From positions 1 to 5,195 of the forward strand of contig JADFWA010000284.1 of the NCBI GenBank assembly GCA_015222855.1: 5,195 nt of DNA. The letters run 5' to 3'. The DNA comes from Pseudomonadota bacterium. GTDB taxonomy: Bacteria; Desulfobacterota; Syntrophia; Syntrophales; JADFWA01. The position numbers and the translations under genes were made by a program. Shown in pieces: positions 1-5,195 of this stretch (position 1 is its first letter; every line of letters begins with the position of its first letter). The notes beneath the pieces were generated by a model, which had not been told where the DNA came from, searched no databases, and saw only the letters and a program-made list of their open reading frames with translations.

Positions 1-1412
1 TCCAGCAGATATTTCCGCTTCGCACCTGCAGTGACACGGAACTCAAATCCAGAAAGAGACCCTGCATAGAATACGAGATAAAGAGATGCACAGCCCCCTG
101 CTGCGGCCTTATTGAAAGTAAAGATTATCATAACCTTGTAAAGGATGCGGCGGTTTTCCTGGAGGGACGGGAAAAGAGACTCATATCCGATCTCAGGTCA
201 AGGATGACCGCAGCCGCGAAGGAGTTAAGATTTGAAGAGGCGGCTGTGACAAGAAACATGATCGCCGCCATCGAGGCAACCCTGGAAAAGCAAAGGATTG
301 TTTCCATGTCATTTACGGACAGGGATGTCTTCGGCCTCTACACGGAAGGGGGGCTGACGCAGATATACGCCATCTTCATCAGAAAAGGAAAGGTTCTCGG
401 CAGGAAGAATTTTCCGCTCTTCAAGATCGGGGATGATTCTAACGAGGTACTTTCATCTCTCCTGAAGCAGTACTATGACGGCGAGGTATTCATACCGGAG
501 GAGATCATAATCCCGGAGGATATCGACGACAAAGAGGTTGTTGAGGAGTGGCTGGCTGAAAAAAGGGGAGCAATGGTGTCAATCGTTGTTCCGAAAAGGG
601 GGCAGAGGAAGGGCCTTCTCGATATGGCAGCGGATAACGCCGAAAACATATTCAATACGGAGAGAAGCGCCGAACATGACAAAGAGGAGGCGCTTGAAAT
701 TCTTTTAAGGCAGCTCCATCTGAAAAGACTGCCGAACCGAATTGAGTGCTTCGACATCTCCAATCTGGGTGGCGCGGACGCGGTCGGCTCAATGGTGACA
801 TTTGTCAAAGGCTCTCCCCAAAAACCGGACTACAGGCGCTTCAGGATCAAGACCGTCCGGGGCATGGATGACTATGGTATGATGTACGAGGTCTTAAAGA
901 GACGATACAAAGATAAAGAAAATCTCCCCGACCTGATCATGGTTGATGGGGGGAAGGGACAGCTCGGTGTGGCTCTGTCCGTTATAAAGGAACTGGGAAT
1001 AGAGGGGATAGATGTCATTGGCCTGGCCAAAGAAGCCGGTGACGAAATTCCCGGAAGGGGACGCACTTCACTTCGCAAAGGGGAAGACAAGATGTATATC
1101 CCGAAGAGAAAAGACCCCATCTACCTCTCAAGGCATCCAAAAGCCCTTTTCCTGCTTCAAAGAGCGAGAGATGAGGCACACCGTTTCGCCATCTCATACC
1201 ACCGAAAAGTAAAGGAAAAGAAGGATTTTCACTCTATCCTGGATGGGATACATGGTATCGGCGAATCAAGAAAAAAGGCGCTGCTCACCCACTTCGGGGA
1301 TATAAATAAGATAAAAAAGGCCTCCATCGAGGAGTTACGGAATGTCCCGGGAATAGGAAAAGATATGGCCGGGCAGATTCATAATTTCTTTCTAAATATT
1401 TTGCCGGATTGA
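1..1412 (+). CDS. uvrC: UvrABC excinuclease subunit C, 5'-truncated by window edge
   Basis: UvrC makes the 3' and 5' incisions around a DNA lesion once UvrA and UvrB have located it (cytoplasmic nucleotide excision repair). The frame is open from base 3, so 469 codons are visible; the N-terminal GIY-YIG nuclease (roughly the first 145 residues against E. coli's 610) lies outside. An internal ATG at 204 is not the start, because conserved UvrC sequence precedes it (FPLRTCSD, RPCIEYEIKRCTAPC). Visible cysteines 9, 21, 29 and 33 have the 12/8/4 spacing of the four reported to hold a [4Fe-4S] cluster in E. coli UvrC. Next come the UVR motif that contacts UvrB (about 68-96), then the RNase H-like nuclease core: Asp in FDIS (bases 753-755), Asp pair in MDDYG, Asp in MVDGGKGQL (945-947) and His in DEAHRFA (1179-1181). 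A tandem helix-hairpin-helix ends the protein (GIHGIG, VPGIGK). No key residue is missing. No downstream gene is close enough to suggest co-transcription. Confidence 0.98.
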   Translation, partial: QQIFPLRTCSDTELKSRKRPCIEYEIKRCTAPCCGLIESKDYHNLVKDAAVFLEGREKRLISDLRSRMTAAAKELRFEEAAVTRNMIAAIEATLEKQRIVSMSFTDRDVFGLYTEGGLTQIYAIFIRKGKVLGRKNFPLFKIGDDSNEVLSSLLKQYYDGEVFIPEEIIIPEDIDDKEVVEEWLAEKRGAMVSIVVPKRGQRKGLLDMAADNAENIFNTERSAEHDKEEALEILLRQLHLKRLPNRIECFDISNLGGADAVGSMVTFVKGSPQKPDYRRFRIKTVRGMDDYGMMYEVLKRRYKDKENLPDLIMVDGGKGQLGVALSVIKELGIEGIDVIGLAKEAGDEIPGRGRTSLRKGEDKMYIPKRKDPIYLSRHPKALFLLQRARDEAHRFAISYHRKVKEKKDFHSILDGIHGIGESRKKALLTHFGDINKIKKASIEELRNVPGIGKDMAGQIHNFFLNILPD

Positions 1413-1568
1413 AGTGATTCTGCTGAGACTTGCTATAAGAATGATAACACCGCCCTTCAGCCGCTGCGATAATTACCTGTGAATTTGTAACAAAATAGAC
1501 AGGTTTTGTCAAAATGTTTGCCAGAAAAACGCTTGTAAAACGTTCTATTATTGGGTAATTCCGTATTA

Positions 1569-1620
1569 GCCCGTTCGGGCCTGCCTGCCGCGTTGCTCGC
1601 GGCGCAGGCAGGGAACGGGC
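1569..1620. repeat. Long imperfect palindrome (REP/MITE-like or structured RNA)
   Basis: Three stacked stems fold this stretch. An 8-bp outer stem pairs gcccgttc (1569-1576) with gaacgggc (1613-1620). An 8-bp middle stem pairs cctgcctg (1580-1587) with caggcagg (1605-1612). A 5-bp inner stem pairs ccgcg (1588-1592) with cgcgg (1598-1602), with loop ttgct. The only unpaired bases are ggg (1577-1579) on the left and cg (1603-1604) on the right. A competing local hairpin, gcccg-tt-cgggc (1569-1580), uses the same left arm. It is followed by ccttctgatg and not by a T run, so a classic intrinsic terminator is unlikely. The GC-rich composition contrasts with the flanks, which suits an inserted dispersed repeat; copy number cannot be judged here. 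Confidence 0.75.
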
Positions 1621-1665
1621 CCTTCTGATGCTCTGCGTCGGAATAAAGTATAAACCCCCCCCTCT

Positions 1666-1694
1666 TTGTCCCCTCCCACCAGGGGAGGGGACAA
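1666..1694. repeat. Perfect 12-bp inverted repeat just upstream of mntP
   Basis: The left arm ttgtcccctccc (1666-1677) is exactly complementary to gggaggggacaa (1683-1694), with a 5-base loop accag. It ends 17 bases before the mntP start codon. The right arm contains the only ggagg-like sequence upstream of mntP, but that is about 20 bases from the ATG and would be buried in the stem. It could be a dispersed genomic repeat of the cccctccc/gggagggg type, or an RNA hairpin that affects mntP expression. There is no T tail, only acaatttgat, so termination is unlikely. Confidence 0.75.
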
Positions 1695-1711
1695 TTTGAT
1701 CGGGTACTTAG

Positions 1712-2272
1712 ATGAGTTTTCTGACAATTTTACTGATTGCCGTCGGACTGGGGATGGATGCCTTTGCCGTTGCCATATCTGCCGGCGTTGTCCTGCGGGA
1801 AATATCCTTTGGACAGATTTTTCGCCTTTCATTTCACTTTGGGCTGTTTCAGTTCCTGATGCCGATTGTCGGGTGGTTTGCCGGTATGACGGTATCCGGT
1901 CTCATCACAGGCTATGATCACTGGATCGCTTTTTGTCTTCTGGTCTGTATTGGCGGTAAGATGATCCGTGATTCCTTTAAAAAAGAAGATGAAATTAAAA
2001 TGGTGGACCCTACCAGAGGGTTTACCCTGATTGTTTTATCCATAGCCACCAGCATTGATGCGCTTGCGGTGGGTCTCAGCCTTGCCTTTTTAAATGTAAC
2101 TATTCTCTACCCCAGTGTTGTGATAGGCGTTGTTGCCTCCGCTATGACAGTCGCTGGAATGCTCCTTGGAAAAAAATTGGGACAGTTCTTTGACAAAAAG
2201 GTGGAAATCCTGGGTGGGCTTATCCTTATCGGCATCGGCATTAAATATCTTATAGAGCATCTTTCCTGCTGA
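1712..2272 (+). CDS. mntP: Manganese efflux pump MntP
   Basis: MntP exports Mn2+ across the cytoplasmic membrane and protects against manganese excess. At 186 residues it is close to the E. coli protein (188). Six hydrophobic segments are visible at roughly 3-25, 39-61, 65-85, 104-128, 131-153 and 164-181. The two halves are internally related, as in the MntP/DUF204 family: GLGMDAFAVAIS (12-23) mirrors ATSIDALAVGLS (112-123). Asp16 and Asp116 correspond to the membrane aspartates D16 and D118 of E. coli MntP, needed for export. The ATG is the first usable start, since an in-frame tag sits at 1709-1711 directly before it, and the N-terminus fits family proteins; the next Met (15) would remove half of the first membrane helix. 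No Shine-Dalgarno lies at normal distance. A yybP-ykoY manganese riboswitch, common upstream of mntP elsewhere, is not recognisable. It stands alone between uvrC and the channel gene. Confidence 0.95.
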   Translation: MSFLTILLIAVGLGMDAFAVAISAGVVLREISFGQIFRLSFHFGLFQFLMPIVGWFAGMTVSGLITGYDHWIAFCLLVCIGGKMIRDSFKKEDEIKMVDPTRGFTLIVLSIATSIDALAVGLSLAFLNVTILYPSVVIGVVASAMTVAGMLLGKKLGQFFDKKVEILGGLILIGIGIKYLIEHLSC

Positions 2273-2287
2273 ACCCAAGTAAACAAC

Positions 2288-2319
2288 TTGTTGATGTTTT
2301 TGGTAACATGCTGTAGATT
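2288..2319 (+). promoter_or_regulatory. Possible sigma70-type promoter for the mscS-family cluster
   Basis: In the 105-base gap after mntP, ttgatg (2291-2296) and tagatt (2314-2319) match the -35 and -10 consensus at four of six positions each, with an ideal 17-base spacer. Initiation would fall about 50 bases before the channel ATG. Such partial matches are common by chance, and read-through from mntP is equally possible. Confidence 0.2.
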
Positions 2320-2377
2320 TGCTGTGGCAAGTGATCGAATCAGGAGGGTTTTCCAATCCACTTAAGGGGTTTATATA

Positions 2378-3412
2378 ATGACTGAGTCTCTAAAAATCAC
2401 ACAATTAATACTACCTTTGGCCTTCCTCATAGGCGGGTTCGTGGCCGGACTGATCTTTGAAAAAATTATACTTACGAAACTTAAAAAAATGGCTGAGAAA
2501 ACGAAATGGGAAGGTGACGAAATATTGATTGCGGCGCTTCGCGGCAAGACCATCTTCTGGTTCGTCATTGCCGGCATTTACGGAGCCATCCTCAACATGC
2601 CGCTAAGCCCAAACATCTTCAATACCCTCAAGAAGATTCTGCTGATAATTGTTGTGGCCTCGATGACCCTGGTTTTGGCAAAAATCGCAGTTGGTTTTGT
2701 TGATTCATATACCAGAAGAGTAAAAGGCGTTTCACCTTTAACCTCAATATTCACAAACCTGACAAATATCGTGGTTTTTGTTGTGGGTATGCTGATTATA
2801 CTCCAAACCCTCGGCATCGCTATTACACCAATGCTTACCGCCCTGGGGGTCGGCGGTCTTGCCGTTGCCCTCGCCCTCCAGGATACGCTTTCTAATCTCT
2901 TTTCCGGGCTCCACATCATAGCCTCAAGACAGGTAAGGCCGGGAGATTATGTGGAACTTGATTCAGGTGAAAGGGGTTATGTCACAGATATAGCATGGCG
3001 AAATACAACCATAAGGGCGCTTCCAAACAACATGATAATTGTGCCGAATTCCAAGATGGCCTCCGCCATTATTACAAACTACTGTCAACCCGAAAAAGAG
3101 ATGTCGGTACTCATCCAGGTCGGTGTCAGCTACGACAGCGATCTGGAGCAAGTGGAAAGAATTACCATTGAGGTCGCCAAAGAAGTTATGAGAGAAATTG
3201 AAGGGGGCATTTCTGAATTTGAACCCTTTATTCGTTATCATACCTTTGACGATTTCAGTATTAACTTTACCGTGATACTGCGTACCAGGGAGTTCATCAA
3301 CCAATATATTATCAAACATGAATTTATAAAAAAACTGCATGAACGCTATAAAAAAGAGGATATAGATATTCCGTTCCCCATCAGGACGGTTTATATGCAG
3401 GAAGAAAAATAG
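2378..3412 (+). CDS. MscS-family mechanosensitive ion channel
   Basis: It is a membrane channel that opens under membrane tension and releases solutes during hypo-osmotic shock. At 344 residues it is longer than E. coli MscS (286) and close to the five-helix paralogue YnaI (343), so it may be of that type. Hydrophobic segments lie at about 6-29, 57-75, 84-108 and 126-149, followed by the pore-lining helix rich in Gly and Ala at about 152-183 (ALGVGGLAVALALQDTLSNLFSG). The MscS beta domain follows (RPGDYVELDSGERGYVTDIAWRNT, then IIVPNSKMASAIITNY). The cytoplasmic vestibule domain ends in the characteristic DIPFPIRTVYM (330-340). A Shine-Dalgarno aagggg (2364-2369) lies 8 bases before the ATG. 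It is the first gene of an apparent operon: its tag stop is immediately followed by the methyltransferase ATG. Nothing seems to be missing. Conductance and ion preference cannot be read from the sequence. Confidence 0.93.
   Translation: MTESLKITQLILPLAFLIGGFVAGLIFEKIILTKLKKMAEKTKWEGDEILIAALRGKTIFWFVIAGIYGAILNMPLSPNIFNTLKKILLIIVVASMTLVLAKIAVGFVDSYTRRVKGVSPLTSIFTNLTNIVVFVVGMLIILQTLGIAITPMLTALGVGGLAVALALQDTLSNLFSGLHIIASRQVRPGDYVELDSGERGYVTDIAWRNTTIRALPNNMIIVPNSKMASAIITNYCQPEKEMSVLIQVGVSYDSDLEQVERITIEVAKEVMREIEGGISEFEPFIRYHTFDDFSINFTVILRTREFINQYIIKHEFIKKLHERYKKEDIDIPFPIRTVYMQEEK
3399..3404 (+). promoter_or_regulatory. Ribosome binding site inside the channel gene's 3' end
   Basis: The motif aggaag lies within the last codons of the channel gene, 8 bases before the methyltransferase ATG at 3413. 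Since the stop (3410-3412) abuts that ATG, it allows translational coupling or re-initiation and supports the chosen start. Confidence 0.65.
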
Positions 3413-3958
3413 ATGAAAACCGATACAGACAGGTGGCTCGAAGAAGAGGCTGAAGCTGTTTTAAAAGAGGCAGGGATCAGGGAAGGTCAAATTGTATTGG
3501 ATTTTGGCTGTGGCTCCGGTTATTATACAATTCCCGCCGCGAAGATAGTTGGCGACAGAGGCGGGATATATGCTCTCGATAAGAGCAGGGATTCTTTAAA
3601 TGAGGTAGCGAAAAGGGCGAAACCGGAGAAACTCAATAACATATTGCTAATAAAGACATCCGGAAAATCGCGAATTCCTCTGGGAGATGAGTCTGTAGAT
3701 GTTACCCTGCTTTATGATGTTATACATTCCTATTATTTCTCGGCAACTGAGAGGAAGGAATTACTGGCCGAGATTTACAGGATTTCAAAACCCGGCGCTT
3801 TAATTTCAGTCTATCCAAGGCACATGAACCTGGAAGATGTTAAGGACGAAATGGAAAAGGCAGATTTTTCCTTTGAAAGAAGGCTTTTTGTGACATTGCT
3901 TCACGATAAGGCTCTTACGCGGGATTATTTGTTAAATTTTGGACGAGGCCGGCAATAA
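3413..3958 (+). CDS. Class I SAM-dependent methyltransferase, small
   Basis: This is a predicted cytoplasmic methyltransferase of the Methyltransf_11/25 (UbiE-like) fold; the substrate is unknown. The SAM-binding motif I is clear: VLDFGCGSGYYT (28-39), a glycine-rich loop. The acidic residue after strand 2, Asp56 in YALDKS, would contact the ribose. VDVTLLYDVIH (95-105) forms strand 4, and KPGALISVYP (126-135) is the usual post-motif turn and strand 5. At 181 residues it is near the minimum for the fold, with no added substrate domain; the end (LLHDKALTRDYLLNFGR) is compact and may finish the sheet. The ATG directly follows the stop of the channel gene, which suggests co-translation with it. 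The DUF3795 gene follows after 21 bases. Small molecules, a metabolite or a protein are all possible acceptors. The fold assignment is firm; a specific function is not. Confidence 0.9.
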   Translation: MKTDTDRWLEEEAEAVLKEAGIREGQIVLDFGCGSGYYTIPAAKIVGDRGGIYALDKSRDSLNEVAKRAKPEKLNNILLIKTSGKSRIPLGDESVDVTLLYDVIHSYYFSATERKELLAEIYRISKPGALISVYPRHMNLEDVKDEMEKADFSFERRLFVTLLHDKALTRDYLLNFGRGRQ

Positions 3959-3964
3959 GGTCAG

Positions 3965-3972
3965 AAAGGAGG
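3965..3972 (+). promoter_or_regulatory. Strong Shine-Dalgarno of the DUF3795 gene
   Basis: The octamer aaaggagg sits 7 bases before the ATG at 3980, a near-ideal match to the 16S rRNA tail. It is the strongest ribosome binding site in the window and fixes the start of the downstream gene. Confidence 0.85.
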
Positions 3973-3979
3973 AAATTGT

Positions 3980-4396
3980 ATGAATTATAGAAATATGACA
4001 GCGCCCTGCGGGCTGGATTGTTTCAATTGTCCCATGTATATGGCATCCACCAATGAGGGTCTCAGGGAAAAAATTGCCAAAAACTTAAAAATACCCGTTG
4101 AAAAGGCACAATGTAAGGGGTGTCGAAACGAAAACGGAACGATGGGTTTTCTCGGTATGACCGAACCATGTAATGTATACAAATGCACCCAGGAGAAGGG
4201 GCTTGAATTTTGTTCGGACTGCCAGGGGTTTCCCTGCGATCATCTCCACCCTTACGCGGATATGGCATCGAAAGTCCCGCATAACACCAAGGTCTTCAAT
4301 TTATGCCTGATTAAACGAATGGGGCTTGAGAAATGGGCTGAAGAGAAGGCAAAGAGTGTGAAGGATACTTATTTTAAGGGGAAGTTCAGGCTTTGA
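3980..4396 (+). CDS. DUF3795 cysteine-rich protein, probable metal binding
   Basis: This 138-residue soluble protein matches the DUF3795 pattern, whose biochemical role is not established. Family signatures are the N-terminal APCGLDCFNCPMY (8-20), CKGCR (45-49), EPCNVYKC (62-69), and FCSDCQGFPCDHLHPY (77-92). Eleven cysteines are present (10, 14, 17, 45, 48, 64, 69, 78, 81, 86, 109), ten of them in CxxxCxxC, CxxC, CxxxxC and CxxCxxxxC groups. That would suit one or two zinc or iron-sulfur sites; this is inference from spacing. There is no signal peptide or membrane segment, so it is probably cytoplasmic. The start is set by a strong Shine-Dalgarno 7 bases upstream. It lies 21 bases after the methyltransferase gene and is probably the last gene of the channel-methyltransferase unit. 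No terminator is evident after the stop. Family identity is well supported; function is open. Confidence 0.88.
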   Translation: MNYRNMTAPCGLDCFNCPMYMASTNEGLREKIAKNLKIPVEKAQCKGCRNENGTMGFLGMTEPCNVYKCTQEKGLEFCSDCQGFPCDHLHPYADMASKVPHNTKVFNLCLIKRMGLEKWAEEKAKSVKDTYFKGKFRL

Positions 4397-4447
4397 CGGC
4401 TTTAGCAATATAATTCTTCGATACCCAAAACATTTTTTCGACGATTA

Positions 4448-4505
4448 TGTAGGGTGGCATTTTATATGCCACCATTTGCGGTCGGGTGTAAAACCCGACC
4501 CTACA
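4448..4505. repeat. Two-armed palindromic repeat with terminal inverted repeats (MITE-like)
   Basis: The ends tgtaggg (4448-4454) and ccctaca (4499-4505) are a perfect 7-bp inverted repeat. Between them stand two perfect hairpins: ggtggcat (4453-4460) with atgccacc (4466-4473), loop tttat, and ggtcgggt (4480-4487) with acccgacc (4493-4500), loop gtaaa. They are joined by the short linker atttgc. The hairpins overlap the terminal repeat by two bases at each end. The element therefore folds as a three-way junction or as two side-by-side hairpins, on either strand. There is no T tail, so it is not a standard terminator. Similar gtaggg...ccctac elements occur as dispersed non-coding repeats in many bacteria; copy number here is unknown. 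Confidence 0.75.
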
Positions 4506-4547
4506 ATCCTTGAATGAAAAGGAAGAACCTTGAGGGTCTTTTGCTAT

Positions 4548-4552
4548 GGAGG
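4548..4552 (+). promoter_or_regulatory. Ribosome binding site deciding the GTG start of the lipase gene
   Basis: The motif ggagg lies 12 bases before the GTG at 4565, slightly long but workable spacing. An in-frame taa at 4559-4561 excludes any earlier start, and no ATG follows before the conserved glycine loop, so GTG is the only reasonable initiation codon. Confidence 0.7.
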
Positions 4553-4564
4553 TATCCCTAAATC

Positions 4565-5195
4565 GTGATTTGGAAGGATAAAAAACTCGGCCTTGCCCTG
4601 GGAGGCGGGGGTGCCCGGGGGCTTGCTCATATAGGGGTGTTAAGGGTATTTGAGGAGGAGGCAATCCCTATCCATATCCTCGTGGGGTCAAGTATCGGCG
4701 CTCTGGTGGGCGGGGCATACGCCAGCGGTATCGGACCTGCCGAGATGGAAAAAAAGATGGATGAATATTTAAACAGCCCCGAGTTTCAGTCCTCGGCCGT
4801 CAAGGCTGTAGCTGTAGAGGAAAACCAGGAACGGGAAGAAATGAGTCTGACACAGAAGATTCAGAGTTTTTTTAAGAATCGATTTCTGCTGGCTCAGGCC
4901 ATGTTCAAACCCGGCATACTCTCCCAAAAAGATTTTCAGTCCATAGTCAATTATTTTATTCCAGATATTCAGATTGAGGAAACTCAAATTCCCTTCCGGG
5001 CTGTCGCCACCGACCTGGTGAGCGGCGAACAGATTACCTTTTCCGAAGGCTCTCTGCGCCAGGCGGTAACGGCAAGCTGTGCTGTACCGGGAGCCATAGA
5101 ACCCCTGAAAGAAGGTGAAATGATTTTATCGGATGGGGGCATTATCTGCCTTGTCCCCAGCACCGTAGCCAGGAAAGAAGGGGCCGATATAGTAA
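4565..5195 (+). CDS. Patatin-like phospholipase (RssA/NTE type), 3'-truncated by window edge
   Basis: This is a predicted serine acyl hydrolase acting on phospholipids or other acyl esters through a Ser-Asp dyad. The 210 visible codons start at GTG, forced by an in-frame stop two codons upstream (4559-4561). They show the patatin elements in order: oxyanion-hole loop GGGGARG (13-19) followed by LAHIGVLR; nucleophile elbow GSSIG (41-45) with Ser43 as the presumed nucleophile; ATDLVSGE (148-155) and SCAVPGAIEP (171-180), typical of the bacterial RssA-like branch; and the SDGG motif with the presumed catalytic Asp190. No signal peptide or membrane helix is seen at the N-terminus, so a cytoplasmic or membrane-associated enzyme is likely. 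A lysine- and glutamine-rich segment (about 75-115) is the variable cap region. After DGG, family members usually have an Asn before the VP motif; here it reads IICLVPST, a small deviation. The gene runs off the window, so its total length and any C-terminal domain are unknown. It follows a repeat-containing gap and is probably separate from the DUF3795 unit. Confidence 0.93.
   Translation, partial: MIWKDKKLGLALGGGGARGLAHIGVLRVFEEEAIPIHILVGSSIGALVGGAYASGIGPAEMEKKMDEYLNSPEFQSSAVKAVAVEENQEREEMSLTQKIQSFFKNRFLLAQAMFKPGILSQKDFQSIVNYFIPDIQIEETQIPFRAVATDLVSGEQITFSEGSLRQAVTASCAVPGAIEPLKEGEMILSDGGIICLVPSTVARKEGADIV

Larger units (their letters stand above)
1413..1711. other. Non-coding gap between uvrC and mntP
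   Basis: No credible gene lies in this 299-base stretch. The left part (about 1413-1560) is fairly AT-rich and carries only short inverted repeats (acctgt 1475-1480 with acaggt 1499-1504; acaaaa 1490-1495 with ttttgt 1504-1509, sharing one base). The right part holds two strong palindromes, listed separately, and a run of eight C at 1655-1662. I see no poly-T-tailed terminator for uvrC and no tRNA or known riboswitch consensus. The promoter of mntP is presumably in the AT-rich left part, but no box pair with good spacing stands out. Short open frames through the palindromes look like chance translations of repeat DNA. Confidence 0.7.

Noticed and set aside
204..1412. uvrC starting at the ATG at 204
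   Set aside because: The frame stays open to the left edge and codes for conserved UvrC sequence including the cysteine cluster, so 204 is an internal Met.
1546..1551. tattat as a -10 box for mntP
   Set aside because: It matches five of six consensus positions, but no acceptable -35 element lies 16-18 bases upstream, and such hexamers are frequent in AT-rich DNA.
1566..1832. Minus-strand open frame of 88 codons before and over mntP
   Set aside because: It overlaps the start of mntP and mostly translates the two palindromes; the peptide is Arg- and Pro-rich with no family resemblance.
1666..1917. Plus-strand open frame starting in the 12-bp palindrome
   Set aside because: It runs out of frame through mntP, starts at a non-ATG codon inside a repeat, and has no recognisable domain.
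2276..2290. Small hairpin caagt-aaaca-acttg after mntP as a terminator
   Set aside because: The stem is only five base pairs, AT-rich, and the T run follows about 15 bases later, so it does not make a convincing intrinsic terminator.
2963..3340. Minus-strand open frame of 125 codons within the channel gene
   Set aside because: It is fully inside a well-supported MscS-family gene and has no family features; it is a shadow frame.
4433..4438. T run after the DUF3795 gene as a terminator
   Set aside because: Six T follow no stable GC-rich stem; the strong hairpins are downstream of it.
4386..4664. Minus-strand open frame across the gap before the lipase gene
   Set aside because: It spans the palindromic repeat and the conserved glycine loop of the patatin domain on the other strand; no independent coding evidence.

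Overview
The window comes from a bacterial chromosome of moderate GC content. All recognisable genes lie on the + strand. Gene content (UvrC, MntP, an MscS-type channel, a cysteine-rich DUF3795 protein, a patatin-like lipase) and several GC-rich palindromic repeats between genes fit an anaerobic deltaproteobacterial lineage (Desulfobacterota, Syntrophales-like). That placement is an impression from gene style and is not proven by any marker here.

Layout: (1) 1-1412 is the 3' three quarters of uvrC, the excinuclease ABC incision subunit. It enters from the left edge and keeps its iron-sulfur cysteine motif, UVR motif, nuclease core and tandem HhH domain. (2) 1413-1711 is a 299-base non-coding gap with two strong palindromes, 1569-1620 and 1666-1694, probably dispersed repeats or structured RNA. 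(3) 1712-2272 is mntP, a manganese exporter. (4) 2378-4396 is a tight three-gene cluster: an MscS-family mechanosensitive channel, a small class I SAM methyltransferase whose ATG directly follows the channel's stop codon, and a DUF3795 protein 21 bases further on with a strong Shine-Dalgarno. (5) 4397-4564 is a gap with a two-armed palindromic repeat closed by a 7-bp terminal inverted repeat (4448-4505). (6) 4565 to the right edge is the start of a patatin/RssA-like phospholipase gene with a GTG start, cut off by the window end.

How the genes work together: uvrC (DNA repair), mntP (metal homeostasis) and the lipase are separate housekeeping or accessory functions. Only the channel, methyltransferase and DUF3795 genes look like a transcription unit, and their functional link is unknown. 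I do not see a clear new system. The points most worth a second look are the palindromic repeat elements, the missing Shine-Dalgarno and missing manganese riboswitch at mntP, and the channel-methyltransferase-DUF3795 cluster.
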